DNA of 64,000 nt, taken from Sulfuricurvum kujiense DSM 16994 (GTDB taxonomy: Bacteria; Campylobacterota; Campylobacteria; Campylobacterales; Sulfurimonadaceae). The position numbers were made by a program, and so were the translations under genes. Location: positions 1,550,001-1,614,000 of the forward strand of contig NC_014762.1 of assembly GCF_000183725.1 (NCBI RefSeq), given 5' to 3'. This document shows, piece after piece, positions 1 to 7,560 of this stretch. Under the pieces are notes generated by a model, which was given only the letters and a program-made list of their open reading frames with translations, searched no databases and was not told the origin of the DNA. Within the stretch, counting starts at the first letter, position 1. Each line of letters begins with the position of its first letter.

Positions 1-327
1 GATAAGAAGCGAGCCTCGAACCGAAGCTTTGAAGGTTTTCATTTTTTCTTTCGTGATAATCGCCATAGCTCTTTCACGCTCTTTTTTGATCTGTCCGAAT
101 AGCAGTGTGGAAGGTGTATTTCGCCCCTCACGTATCAGGTCATGGATAGATTCGTCAAACATCGCGCTCTCATACGGAGGAAGCGCATCGTACAATGCCA
201 TAAACAATGCACGCTGCTCATCATCCATCTTGCACGAGTCGTCCGTAATTTTTAGGGCAACCGTTACCGCACAATCACAGCCGAACTGATCGAGATCTGC
301 GGCAACTTTTGCAAACGGATCCATCAT
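1..327 (-). CDS. Unknown nif-region protein, C-terminus outside the window
   Basis: Reading the minus strand from the ATG at 327 gives an open frame of 109 codons with no stop before the window edge, so the 3' end is missing. The start overlaps the stop of the upstream ferredoxin gene (TGATG), which implies translational coupling and membership in the same nif-type operon. The visible part is soluble, helical and acidic, has two Cys (CDC, about residues 18-20), and ends in a Lys/Arg-rich helix. I do not recognise the family. Its position next to ferredoxin and NifX genes suggests a nitrogenase accessory role, by context only. Confidence 0.6.
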   Translation of the reverse strand, partial: MMDPFAKVAADLDQFGCDCAVTVALKITDDSCKMDDEQRALFMALYDALPPYESAMFDESIHDLIREGRNTPSTLLFGQIKKERERAMAIITKEKMKTFKASVRGSLLI

Positions 328-725
328 CAACCCACTTCTTCCAATTCTTCAGGCTCTTCCTGGACAAGTTTGCCGATACCGCGTTCAGAGACCGAAATAT
401 CTTTGCGATATGATTTTTCTTTATAAAGAGGAGATTTAAGCGTCCCATCTTTGCTTACGCCAAGTTTGTACATCTCTTCGTTTCGGAAATGTTCGTCAAA
501 CTCTGCGGTAAACGGCATATCCCATGTGATACATCCGATGCTCGGGCAGATCGCCGCACATTGAGGATCGTCGTATATTCCGACACACTCGACGCACTTA
601 TCGGGCTGAACGTAATATTGTTTTTTACCTGTCGGATTGGAGGAATCGTCCACAATCGCATTAACGGGACATTGTTGTAAACACGCATCACACGTGATGC
701 AGGTATCGTTGATAATGACAGACAT
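327..725 (-). CDS. nif-type 2[4Fe-4S] ferredoxin (FdxN-like)
   Basis: A 132-residue soluble electron carrier. The first cluster motif is C9-x2-C12-x2-C15-x3-C19-P. The second is C44-x2-C47-x8-C56-x3-C60-P, the insertion-bearing second motif typical of the ferredoxins encoded in nif clusters. The C-terminal 70 residues are acidic and carry no further cysteines. The start has a good ribosome site (AGGAG, 5-base spacing). It lies in a minus-strand operon below NifX and a second similar ferredoxin. In the family these proteins supply low-potential electrons to nitrogenase or to NifB-type cofactor assembly; which of the two applies cannot be told from sequence. Confidence 0.88.
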   Translation of the reverse strand: MSVIINDTCITCDACLQQCPVNAIVDDSSNPTGKKQYYVQPDKCVECVGIYDDPQCAAICPSIGCITWDMPFTAEFDEHFRNEEMYKLGVSKDGTLKSPLYKEKSYRKDISVSERGIGKLVQEEPEELEEVG

Positions 726-740
726 TTTATCTCCTAAAAA

Positions 741-838
741 TCTGCCCTAAGAGGGCAATCGTTTCAAAGAGAGATCGCTACGCGAACGGTCCCCTTGTTT
801 TGTGCCTTAGCGGCAAGCACAGCTATCTGAATTCAGAT
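741..838 (-). repeat. Dispersed hairpin repeat, copy A
   Basis: On the minus strand this copy begins with the perfect palindrome ATCTGAATTCAGAT (825-838). It continues with the core TGTGCTTGCCGCTAAGGCAC (within 801-821), and ends with the hairpin TGCCCT-CTT-AGGGCA (743-757). The same three blocks occur in the same order at 12461-12544. It starts at the stop codon of the nifX gene and fills the gap to the ferredoxin gene. Confidence 0.6.
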
Positions 839-1213
839 GGCGTTCTCTTTTGACGTGTGGACGATTCTGAGTAACCACGGCGGCGGATTGCCCAGCAACA
901 GCTCTTGAAGCTTTGTAATCGTCTCATCGATACGATCGTTTTCACCGGATCGAACCGGATAGATTTTCGAAGCCAATACCATTTTAGAAGCGGTCGGCCC
1001 TATCGCAGAGCAATAGAGGATATCCGCCTCTTTAATCGAGCTTATTTTGTAGGCCAGTTTTTCATGCTCATCGGCTATTTCATCTTCCGAACTGTCCAGT
1101 GTTTTTACATATTCGGCACTCTCGGCACTCACTCGATAGAGTTCGAAACTCTTCGACCAGCCGAAATGCTGATTAACCGTTACACCGTCGGTGGAAGCGA
1201 ACGCGATTAGCAT
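833..1213 (-). CDS. nifX: NifX-like FeMo-cofactor carrier protein
   Basis: A 126-residue protein of the dinitrogenase iron-molybdenum cofactor family. The N-terminus has the family pattern of a beta strand, then a DGxxVNQHFGWS segment (about residues 9-20) and a later ILYCSAIGPTAS segment. Length matches NifX. Known members bind NifB-co or the VK-cluster during FeMo-co assembly in the cytoplasm. The start at 1213 has AAAAGG seven bases upstream. It sits between two nif-type ferredoxins in one minus-strand operon. The last codons run into the dispersed repeat, so the extreme C-terminus (ENAI) may be set by the repeat. Confidence 0.85.
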   Translation of the reverse strand: MLIAFASTDGVTVNQHFGWSKSFELYRVSAESAEYVKTLDSSEDEIADEHEKLAYKISSIKEADILYCSAIGPTASKMVLASKIYPVRSGENDRIDETITKLQELLLGNPPPWLLRIVHTSKENAI

Positions 1214-1224
1214 AGGATGACCTT

Positions 1225-1599
1225 TTAAACCGCTACCGCTTCGTGCGCTTCACGAGCTGCGATTGAAATATCTTCTTTGTAAGTTTGAGGAGATACTTCC
1301 GGTGTCAATACACCGCGTTTTTTCGATTCGCCGATAACATAGTCTGAGCTGTTGACATAATAATCGTTATACTCAGCAGTGTATGGCATATCCCAAACGA
1401 TACATCCTTCCGTAGGACACTCAGCCGCACACGCAGGAACTTCCGCATGACCGACACATTCGATACATTTTTCAGGTTTTACGTAGGTATATTCCCAGTC
1501 ATCACGCGGTGAATCGCCTTCACTTACAATCGCGCTTACCGGACATACCTCGATACAGGCGTCACAGTTAATACATAAATCGGTAATCATTACAGCCAT
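1225..1599 (-). CDS. nif-type 2[4Fe-4S] ferredoxin, second copy
   Basis: A 124-residue paralogue of the ferredoxin at 327-725. Cluster motifs are Cx2Cx2Cx3CP near residues 9-20 and Cx2Cx8Cx3CP in the middle, followed by the same WDMP(Y/F)TAEY segment and an acidic tail. An upstream TTG-initiated extension to 1632 is open, but the ATG at 1599 has AAGGAGC in the right place and puts the first Cys at residue 9 exactly as in the paralogue, so that start was chosen. First gene of the operon ferredoxin-nifX-ferredoxin-unknown. No sigma-54 promoter is visible before it. Confidence 0.87.
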   Translation of the reverse strand: MAVMITDLCINCDACIEVCPVSAIVSEGDSPRDDWEYTYVKPEKCIECVGHAEVPACAAECPTEGCIVWDMPYTAEYNDYYVNSSDYVIGESKKRGVLTPEVSPQTYKEDISIAAREAHEAVAV

Positions 1600-1719
1600 A
1601 ATTAGCTCCTTAGTTATTTTAATATAAACCATCTATGCATTTTTTGTACGAGCATATTTATGACAATAACGTTCGAAGCAACTCATAAGGTGTTATTTTT
1701 AATTAAAAAAAACTATTTT

Positions 1720-1736
1720 TGGAATATTTTTTGCTT
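1720..1736 (+). promoter_or_regulatory. Probable sigma-54 promoter of the 1767 gene
   Basis: TGGAAT-ATTTT-TTGCT has GG at 1721-1722 and GC at 1733-1734 with exactly 10 bases between, the invariant sigma-54 -24/-12 geometry. It would start transcription near 1745, about 20 bases before the start codon. The -24 half is a weaker match than the -12 half. In Campylobacterota RpoN drives middle and late flagellar genes, which fits the downstream product. Confidence 0.6.
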
Positions 1737-1766
1737 GTTTTTACAAATACAATTTAGGAACGGGCA

Positions 1767-2861
1767 ATGTCTGTCAACAGTGTCGCATCACAGTCGATTT
1801 TTCAAAATACTGCTGCCTCCGTTATCAAACGAACGGATACGGCTTCCGATACCGCCGTAACATCGACAGATGCGATTATTGTATCTGCCGCGAATAACAC
1901 AAATGCAACCGTTTCTACCAAGTGGGGGTTCAAAGTCGATGAGAACGGTTTCTTCGGAAGCGATTTCAACAAAGCGGCGGGGATTCCCGTAAATGTCAAA
2001 ATCCACCAAATCACGATGCAACAAGCCGAAGCATTCGAACAAGCCAGTGGAACCGGAGCAGACCCATTAACGATTGTTTCCAAAGTGTGGAGTTTATATA
2101 AAACCGTTACAGGTAGTACCCTAGATCCCGATGGGACAGGCTATATGAGTCCTAAACAAGTAGATGCTATGCCTCAATCTTACACATCGAAAGGAAATGT
2201 GCTTGAGGGTATCGTTGCAGTTCAATATACCGTTGCTGAATCTGTAAAAGCATCACCCCATGCCGAATCAATGAGTAATCCAGGGTTCAGAAGCATGGCT
2301 CAGTACGGCACAGGTACCGATGAAGAGATTGTTAAACGCGGTCGTGATTTATACAATTCCTATACAGGCAATAAAAACGATAATTCATTACCTAAAGACA
2401 AATTGTCCATCGGTGAATTATTCGGAAATTTCTTTAGCAATTCTGTGGGGAATGAAACACAACAATATTTAGACCCGAATCACGAGTATGCTGCACCGGT
2501 CAAAGATACGCAAATCTATTGGCAGACATTGAAAAACGGTCAGGGATATGCTCAATATATTATAAATGCATTTGGACAAAATACACTCGATGAAATAATA
2601 AACTACATGGGAATCGACCATGGTGCTCCGCTCGCTGAGAGAAAATTTTCTCAAGAATTAGCGGATAAGTTTATAACAGAGATGAATAAAGAGATGAAAT
2701 CCCAATATGCCCTGTATCAGGCAAACAAATATTCGTCACTAGACACATCAATATCGAAATCGAACGATATTGATATGTCCAGTCCACTCTCTCAAGGCTA
2801 TCAAATCGCTAAAAATATCAAATTACCTACAGCAGGTACTTTAATAAATATCGGAGCCTAA
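1767..2861 (+). CDS. Probable flagellar-dependent secreted protein (Cj0814-like)
   Basis: 364 residues with no classical signal peptide. The N-terminus is rich in Ser, Thr, Ala and Asn, typical of substrates exported through the flagellar type III apparatus. About residues 53-80 read GFKVDENGFFGSDFNKAAG followed by a PxxxKIH segment. I associate this signature with the Cj0814-type flagellar-secreted family of Campylobacterota, from memory. The ATG has AGGA at a good distance and a sigma-54-type promoter 30-45 bases upstream. It stands alone, divergent from the nif ferredoxin operon, so it is probably a flagellar-regulon gene sitting by chance inside the nif region. Confidence 0.6.
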   Translation: MSVNSVASQSIFQNTAASVIKRTDTASDTAVTSTDAIIVSAANNTNATVSTKWGFKVDENGFFGSDFNKAAGIPVNVKIHQITMQQAEAFEQASGTGADPLTIVSKVWSLYKTVTGSTLDPDGTGYMSPKQVDAMPQSYTSKGNVLEGIVAVQYTVAESVKASPHAESMSNPGFRSMAQYGTGTDEEIVKRGRDLYNSYTGNKNDNSLPKDKLSIGELFGNFFSNSVGNETQQYLDPNHEYAAPVKDTQIYWQTLKNGQGYAQYIINAFGQNTLDEIINYMGIDHGAPLAERKFSQELADKFITEMNKEMKSQYALYQANKYSSLDTSISKSNDIDMSSPLSQGYQIAKNIKLPTAGTLINIGA

Positions 2862-2874
2862 ATAATACTATCCT

Positions 2875-3318
2875 TTACGAATGTGTCAGCTTTGCTGCAC
2901 ATTGTTCATACGAGGCCGGATCCAAAAGCGGAGTAAGCTTGATATCGACCGCTTTGAGCAGCAGCGTTACATTGCACCCCTCGCAAAGTTCCATCCTCTC
3001 AAACGCATCGGTCGTAATCAGCGAATTGAGTTTCCCGCAGGGGGTATCGACACTCACTTCGCTAAGAACTGTCCCCTTACGAAAATGTTGCAGTTCGCCT
3101 TTTAGGTGGTTTTCGATCGAGACACTCTCGTCTTTGTCCCCTTTGTAAAGGGCGATCGCCGCTTCCTGAACCTGACACTCCACCTCATCACCTACACGAA
3201 GCCATTTAGGTAATTGTGTTTTCAGCAATTTCAAATCTGTCCCGTTGACACGAACCGTGATGCAGCTAAAAAACTCATCAGTTTTGATATCTTCTACTTT
3301 TGCTTTTATCGTGTTCAT
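2875..3318 (-). CDS. TOBE-domain (Mop-like) molybdate-binding protein
   Basis: 147 residues, apparently two TOBE/Mop-type beta-barrel halves. The first covers about residues 1-65 and the second about 68-140; the second ends in the family pattern LLLKAVDIKL. Such proteins bind oxyanions, chiefly molybdate or tungstate, for storage or for control of ModE/ModC-type systems. It lies 10 bases downstream of the HicB-Sel1-NifU fusion gene on the same strand, so the two are probably co-transcribed. In a nif region the natural substrate is molybdate for FeMo-co synthesis, which is an inference. Confidence 0.7.
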   Translation of the reverse strand: MNTIKAKVEDIKTDEFFSCITVRVNGTDLKLLKTQLPKWLRVGDEVECQVQEAAIALYKGDKDESVSIENHLKGELQHFRKGTVLSEVSVDTPCGKLNSLITTDAFERMELCEGCNVTLLLKAVDIKLTPLLDPASYEQCAAKLTHS

Positions 3319-3328
3319 GACGATCCTC

Positions 3329-4219
3329 CTACCAGAGATAAATCACAATCTTTTTATCGATAATGTTTTCAAACTGCTCCAAAATCATCCCCGCCGTCGA
3401 CGTAGGCCCCAAATGGCATCCCGAACAGGCGCCCAGATAGCGCAGCCAGATTTCCGGAGTGTCCCCACCGACATAGTTGACGAGTTCCACCCCTCCACCG
3501 TCACTGGCGAGAATCGGCGCGAGATTTTCCGTGATAACCGATTCGATCTTAGCACGCTGTGAGCTCTCATCCATCATACGAAATGTGACATTTATGTCGG
3601 AGGCATCGTTTTGATTGCTGACATACGTGAGAAGCGAGTGTGCCTGCGATTCACCCGCATGGGCCGCACGGATCATCCATTTCATCGAGTTAAGGACGTC
3701 ATCATTGCGAAGTAAAATCCCGAGTTTCAGCTGGGCTGTCGGCATATTGGCTTCTGCAGCTACCGTATAATAGCGGATCGATTGTTCTTTATCCGCTTCC
3801 GTACCGATTCCGTTTTCATACATACCGCCCAGATAAAATGACGCTACTTCATGATTTTTCTCTGCCGCACGTTCAAACAGAGAAAATGCTTTGTGTATAT
3901 CTTTGGCGACACCGTATCCTTTGACGTACATTGTCCCCAGATTTACCATTGCATCCGTATTGGACTCGCCCAATGACTCCCAAATCGCTTTTGCCTTCGT
4001 ATAATCTTTTGCGTCATACGCCGTAATGGCCGTTTCCATTAATGATTGGGCTTCCATACTCTTCTCCTCATACCGTTTGATATTTCTTCGCAGATCATCC
4101 ATAGCTTCATCGTACGTTTCACCGAACCCTTTTACGTCGGGAAGATCACAGCTGTAAATCTCATAGCCGTCTCCCTCTTCGTTGCTGAAATAGTGATAAT
4201 GGGTACGAAGCTCATCCAT
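3329..4219 (-). CDS. HicB-like / Sel1-repeat / NifU C-terminal fusion protein
   Basis: 296 residues with three recognisable parts. Residues 1-50 resemble the HicB/UPF0150 partial RNase H fold (GYEIYSCDLPDVKGFGETYDEAMDDL). Residues about 55-205 contain several Sel1-like TPR repeats (AMVNLGTMYVKGYGV, ASFYLGGMYENGIG, AQLKLGILL). Residues about 220-296 are a NifU C-terminal Fe-S scaffold domain with the CSGC ligand motif and a DGGGVELV segment. The last domain can hold a [4Fe-4S] cluster for transfer to apo-proteins such as nitrogenase Fe protein. Adjacent genes encode a TOBE protein and a NifX-like protein. The order is not a standard NifU layout. The ribosome site is weak. Confidence 0.8.
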   Translation of the reverse strand: MDELRTHYHYFSNEEGDGYEIYSCDLPDVKGFGETYDEAMDDLRRNIKRYEEKSMEAQSLMETAITAYDAKDYTKAKAIWESLGESNTDAMVNLGTMYVKGYGVAKDIHKAFSLFERAAEKNHEVASFYLGGMYENGIGTEADKEQSIRYYTVAAEANMPTAQLKLGILLRNDDVLNSMKWMIRAAHAGESQAHSLLTYVSNQNDASDINVTFRMMDESSQRAKIESVITENLAPILASDGGGVELVNYVGGDTPEIWLRYLGACSGCHLGPTSTAGMILEQFENIIDKKIVIYLW

Positions 4220-4241
4220 CGGAATCTCTTTTTAACTGATT

Positions 4242-4257
4242 TGGCAAAGATACTGCA
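4242..4257 (+). promoter_or_regulatory. sigma-54 promoter of the nifX-like operon
   Basis: TGGCAA-AGATA-CTGCA matches the -24/-12 consensus well, with GG at 4243-4244 and GC at 4255-4256 separated by exactly 10 bases. The predicted start near 4268 gives a 55-base leader before the ATG at 4323. This is the expected promoter type for NifA-controlled genes. I found no TGT-N10-ACA NifA site nearby. Confidence 0.75.
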
Positions 4258-4322
4258 ATTGCCGTTCTAACACGAAGAATAATAAATGCATAACACTCCG
4301 TATCTGACACAAAGGAGCATCT

Positions 4323-4718
4323 ATGATAGCCATCCCTGTCGAATCCGATAGCCGTGACGTTATGAGCACGAAGCTTTTCGGTAACGCACCGTTTTTTGCA
4401 TTGGTCAATCCATCGGACAAGTCCTATACCCTCGTTCCTAATGAGGGATGCGGCAACGGTATTATGACCGCCAATTATCTGTTGGAAAAAGGGGCTACTT
4501 CCGCCGTATACGGATTTTTGGGTGACGGACCGTTTCATGTCATGGTTCGCGGAGGCATGAACGTTTATTGGTTGGGAAAAGAGGCGATGCCTCTCACCCA
4601 AGCAATCGATATCGCCTTATCCGACACACTGACGCATGTCACGCTCGACAATGCCAAGCAATATCTTGATCCGGGTACCGCGGCGGGTGCGTGCGAATGC
4701 GGGTGTTCCCATGACTGA
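4323..4718 (+). CDS. NifX/NifB-C family cofactor-binding protein, Cys-rich tail
   Basis: 131 residues of the dinitrogenase iron-molybdenum cofactor domain family. It begins MIAIPVESD and has KLFGNAPFF near residues 17-25, then VYGFLGDGPFHVM and a GG segment. The C-terminus is CECGCSHD, a cysteine cluster absent from the other NifX-like protein at 833-1213, suggesting its own metal site. AAGGAG lies close upstream. It is the first gene of a sigma-54 operon in which each following gene overlaps its predecessor by a few bases. Expected role: carrying an Fe-S cofactor precursor in the cytoplasm. Confidence 0.8.
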   Translation: MIAIPVESDSRDVMSTKLFGNAPFFALVNPSDKSYTLVPNEGCGNGIMTANYLLEKGATSAVYGFLGDGPFHVMVRGGMNVYWLGKEAMPLTQAIDIALSDTLTHVTLDNAKQYLDPGTAAGACECGCSHD

Positions 4719-4938
4719 GATCATTACATCTGAAATGGGCGAAATCCGCCGTCTAATCGTCGAAACGGTCGCCAAACGCAATACCCTGAAAATTGAAATG
4801 GAAAAATGGTACGAGTCCAATACCGGGCGTTTCAGCCGAACCAATGAATTGATTACCGTCGATTCGACCCTTAGTGAACTCGACAGTCACTACAAACGTC
4901 TATGGGACTATCATAACGGATCAACAAGAGCTTCATGA
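4711..4938 (+). CDS. Small unknown nif-operon protein
   Basis: 75 residues, mostly helical with a likely coiled-coil stretch (EIRRLIVETVAKRNTLKIEME) and no cysteines. The ATG at 4711 overlaps the stop of the NifX-like gene by eight bases and its own TGA overlaps the next ATG (ATGA), so it is translationally coupled on both sides. An alternative upstream ATG at 4636 would place 25 extra residues inside the preceding gene and is unlikely. Family not recognised. Confidence 0.7.
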   Translation: MTEIITSEMGEIRRLIVETVAKRNTLKIEMEKWYESNTGRFSRTNELITVDSTLSELDSHYKRLWDYHNGSTRAS

Positions 4939-5534
4939 GCAGTTTTTCCTCTTCGGCGCGTCTGGTAACCGATATCAGCGAGATCGACCAATACCGTCGG
5001 ATATTCGATAAAGACCAGGTTAAAAGCGGAGAACCCCACTGGGCGAGTATGGGGAAAAATACGATCACCCTTTTTCAGGTATTGATCGATCAGGATCTGA
5101 CCCATCTGGTGATGGTACTCGAACATTATCCGAAATACATCGAAGCCGTTTGTGAGCATTTCCGCTATGCCTACAGTTACAGCGAAAACGAAGCGAATAT
5201 CGATGCGACATCGACGCTGCTAAAGATGGGGGAACCCTATTTTACGAAACAGTTTGTCCGAAACGTCATCCGAAAACTGCCTCGGATCGATACGATAGAG
5301 CGCGATGAACTGCAAGAATTCATCGAACGCCTAAGCGCTCATCAGGAGATATGGCATCCTATCATCGTCATGCATTATCGTAATGCGGTTTCGCAACACA
5401 TTAATGCTACACTGTTGCATCCGCTGCAACGGATCGTATTGCAAAAAAAGCTCTCCGCTATCCAAGAGGTGACTACGTACGATTACGAAGCATCCGATCG
5501 GGATTCCCATCTCGATATACCGTACATGACCTAA
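4935..5534 (+). CDS. Unknown helical nif-operon protein, paralogue A
   Basis: 199 residues, predicted all-helical and soluble. Residues about 45-180 align with the C-terminal part of the protein at 11764-12570. Shared points are LFxxLxDxDxxxLxxVLxxxP, a conserved Cys shortly after, VIRxLxxxxxxxxDE, and near the C-terminus LHPLQxIVLxK. Both copies lie in operons near a MoxR-VWA pair. The family is not known to me. The co-occurrence suggests a partner or substrate adaptor of that ATPase system, which is an inference. Confidence 0.7.
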   Translation: MSSFSSSARLVTDISEIDQYRRIFDKDQVKSGEPHWASMGKNTITLFQVLIDQDLTHLVMVLEHYPKYIEAVCEHFRYAYSYSENEANIDATSTLLKMGEPYFTKQFVRNVIRKLPRIDTIERDELQEFIERLSAHQEIWHPIIVMHYRNAVSQHINATLLHPLQRIVLQKKLSAIQEVTTYDYEASDRDSHLDIPYMT

Positions 5535-5567
5535 ACGGTTCAAATTTAACAATGGAGATATAAAACG

Positions 5568-6047
5568 ATGAATGAAAATCTGCGAAGCGAAATATTAAAA
5601 CATGCCCGAAATGCGTTTGAGAGAGCATGTACTTTACGCGAAAACGAACGTATCGAAGTGTATCTCTTTGATGGTACCGTCAAAACAAGCGATGTTCTGG
5701 GCGAAGAAGAAAAAATCGTCTACAGCCCCAACCGTATTTTGTGCTACCAAGTGTGGGGGCACGATTATCTCGAAGAGGAGATCCGCGCATGGATCGATCA
5801 GGCACGTCTTGAAATCAATCCGAAACCTCTCGAAGAGAGTATTCTCGAGACATTGGATAAAGTGGCGAAATCAAAAGGGATCACTACTGAAGAGGTCAGT
5901 TCCTACGAAGTATTCGCCAATCTAAGAATGGATCAGCTTGAGCAGATCGAACATGCCATCATCGAATACTGGTGGGATAACAAAGAGGTAGAAAACGCCA
6001 AATCATTGGCTCTGGATCAGATCAACGAAGCACTCAAAGGGCTCTAA
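5568..6047 (+). CDS. Unknown acidic nif-operon protein
   Basis: 159 residues. The N-terminal half looks mixed alpha/beta (RIEVYLFDGTVKTSDVLGEEE), with a Trp-containing VWGHDYLEEEIRAWIDQAR segment. The C-terminal half is strongly helical and acidic (LRMDQLEQIEHAIIEYWWDN). GGAGAT precedes the ATG. It follows paralogue A by 33 bases and is last in the sigma-54 operon before a hairpin at 6054. No family recognised. Confidence 0.7.
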   Translation: MNENLRSEILKHARNAFERACTLRENERIEVYLFDGTVKTSDVLGEEEKIVYSPNRILCYQVWGHDYLEEEIRAWIDQARLEINPKPLEESILETLDKVAKSKGITTEEVSSYEVFANLRMDQLEQIEHAIIEYWWDNKEVENAKSLALDQINEALKGL

Positions 6048-6053
6048 AAGAAA

Positions 6054-6069
6054 TCTCCCTCTCGGGAGA
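6054..6069. terminator. Hairpin between convergent operons
   Basis: TCTCCC-TCTC-GGGAGA forms a 6-bp stem with a 4-base loop directly after the stop of the 5568 gene and just beyond the stop of the convergent gene at 6077. There is no T tract on the plus strand, so it may be a weak or Rho-assisted terminator. Confidence 0.45.
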
Positions 6070-6076
6070 ATACCGG

Positions 6077-6388
6077 TTATACAAAAAGCCAAATCAGCAA
6101 AGCCGCACCGAGTCCGAGGTTGAACCAGCTTCCCCCCTCTTCAAAGAGCATAACCAGAAGATCAAAATAATACTTATCGATGAGAGAAGTCGCATGAAGC
6201 AACCCCTCTTTGGCATAGGCGGTGATTTCAACCCCCCAGATAAATGCAATGATCTCGGGAAGTATAATAAAAACGACGATTCCCAAAAAGCCCCATACTG
6301 ATTTATCCGGCTTCATGGAAACAACGGCTTTTTGAGTTACGGGGCTTTGAGCGATTTGACGAGCTCTAATATGTAAATTGTTTCTCAT
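6077..6388 (-). CDS. Small two-helix membrane protein
   Basis: About 103 residues from the ATG at 6388. A basic N-terminal stretch is followed by a hydrophobic helix (WGFLGIVVFIILPEIIAFIWG) and a second at the very C-terminus (FNLGLGAALLIWLFV), so it is probably an inner-membrane protein with both ends on the same side. It lies just below the MoxR-VWA pair. A longer frame to 6472 overlaps the VWA gene and lacks a ribosome site. A TATAAT lies six bases before the ATG at 6388, which would give a leaderless mRNA. Function unknown; it could anchor the MoxR-VWA complex to the membrane. Confidence 0.55.
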   Translation of the reverse strand: MRNNLHIRARQIAQSPVTQKAVVSMKPDKSVWGFLGIVVFIILPEIIAFIWGVEITAYAKEGLLHATSLIDKYYFDLLVMLFEEGGSWFNLGLGAALLIWLFV

Positions 6389-6408
6389 ACTGAAATTATA
6401 CAATCTCT

Positions 6409-7560
6409 TTACAAATGAAAAATCACCAAAGCTCTTCCGAACGGCACTTTCGCTTTTCGCGACAACGCCCATAACACTTCATAATTAGGGGGAATGCGGG
6501 GGAATGAGCCTTCTCCGTCGGTAAAATAGAGCAGCATCGTCGTCATCGGAAGAGCAGCTTCGACGTAATCAAACGTCGGACGATAATCGGTCCCCCCTCC
6601 CCCTTTGAGAGGAAAATCCATCGGATCTCCGCTGATAAACGTATGATGGGCATGGACTTTTGCATCGGCGATGATGAGTTCGATTTTTACCGAAGGGAAG
6701 TTTTGCATGATCGTTTTAAATTCCTCCATAAACGCCCCCAACAGCTGATCGTCGATCGAGCCGCTGGTATCGATAGCGACACAAAGGCTCAGGGTATCGC
6801 TGGTGAGCGAAGGGAGTGCGATACCGCGATGGATATGCTTTTTATTCGGCGGCATAAAAGCGTAATTATTGCGCATATGGCGGTTGATCGCATTGTAAAG
6901 CTCAAAGCGCCAATCCACATCGGCGGGCTTCACTTTTTTCCCCAGCCTCTCCAGCCCCAGCGGCATCGCCCCCTTGCGCTGCGCTACCTCCTGTGCAATC
7001 GAAGCGGCGTATTGCCATTGCACTTCATCGGCAGTATCAAGCTCATCCGCGATTCCTTCAATATTGCCGAAACTCTCCTGATCGCTGATCTCTTGATCTC
7101 CCGCAACGGCATTAGGAATACTATCGCCGCGCTCATCGAACGCATCCCCTTCGCCCAGATTCATTTCGCTTTTGAGCGCTTCATAAATCTCTTCGGCGTA
7201 CATTCCCTCATACTCTTTGTTGTAGTTCGCGCCTACGGGGATATGCAGTCCGCTTTTGCTTAGGAGATTGTTGATGGCGTAATCGGTTGAGAGCTGCCAC
7301 AGTTTTCCCCGACGGTTCAACCGCCGTTGCTGATGGGAAAGGACGTGATGCATTACACAATTGGTGAGGATAAACATCACCTCTTCGACGCTTCTGCGCT
7401 CCAAAAAATCGTTATTGTAAAGAAACCGTACTCCGTTACTCGCATATGAGTTCAAAGCATCACTCGGTTCATGTTTGAGCCGTGAAGCGAGCATCCCGAA
7501 ATAGGGGTATTTAACCGTCAAAAGACTTTTGGCTCTGAGGAGAAGTTGTTCGGACGACAT
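6409..7560 (-). CDS. VWA protein with DUF2201-type N-terminal domain, module 1
   Basis: 383 residues. The N-terminal part resembles the DUF2201 putative metallopeptidase-like domain, with a histidine cluster MHHVLSH at about 70-76 where the catalytic Glu of HExxH is replaced by Val. The middle is an acidic linker. The C-terminal VWA domain carries a MIDAS motif DTSGS near residue 264, and GGGGTDYRP plus a later TDGEG segment supply further metal ligands. The start at 7560 overlaps the stop of the MoxR gene (TAATG), preferred over an upstream TTG. MoxR-VWA pairs act as ATP-driven chelatases or protein remodellers. Here the client is probably a nitrogenase-related metalloprotein, by context only. 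Confidence 0.82.
   Translation of the reverse strand: MSSEQLLLRAKSLLTVKYPYFGMLASRLKHEPSDALNSYASNGVRFLYNNDFLERRSVEEVMFILTNCVMHHVLSHQQRRLNRRGKLWQLSTDYAINNLLSKSGLHIPVGANYNKEYEGMYAEEIYEALKSEMNLGEGDAFDERGDSIPNAVAGDQEISDQESFGNIEGIADELDTADEVQWQYAASIAQEVAQRKGAMPLGLERLGKKVKPADVDWRFELYNAINRHMRNNYAFMPPNKKHIHRGIALPSLTSDTLSLCVAIDTSGSIDDQLLGAFMEEFKTIMQNFPSVKIELIIADAKVHAHHTFISGDPMDFPLKGGGGTDYRPTFDYVEAALPMTTMLLYFTDGEGSFPRIPPNYEVLWALSRKAKVPFGRALVIFHL

Noticed and set aside
3245-3562. Plus-strand open frames opposite the TOBE and NifU-fusion genes
   Set aside because: They mirror conserved domains on the other strand and have no ribosome site or recognisable motif.
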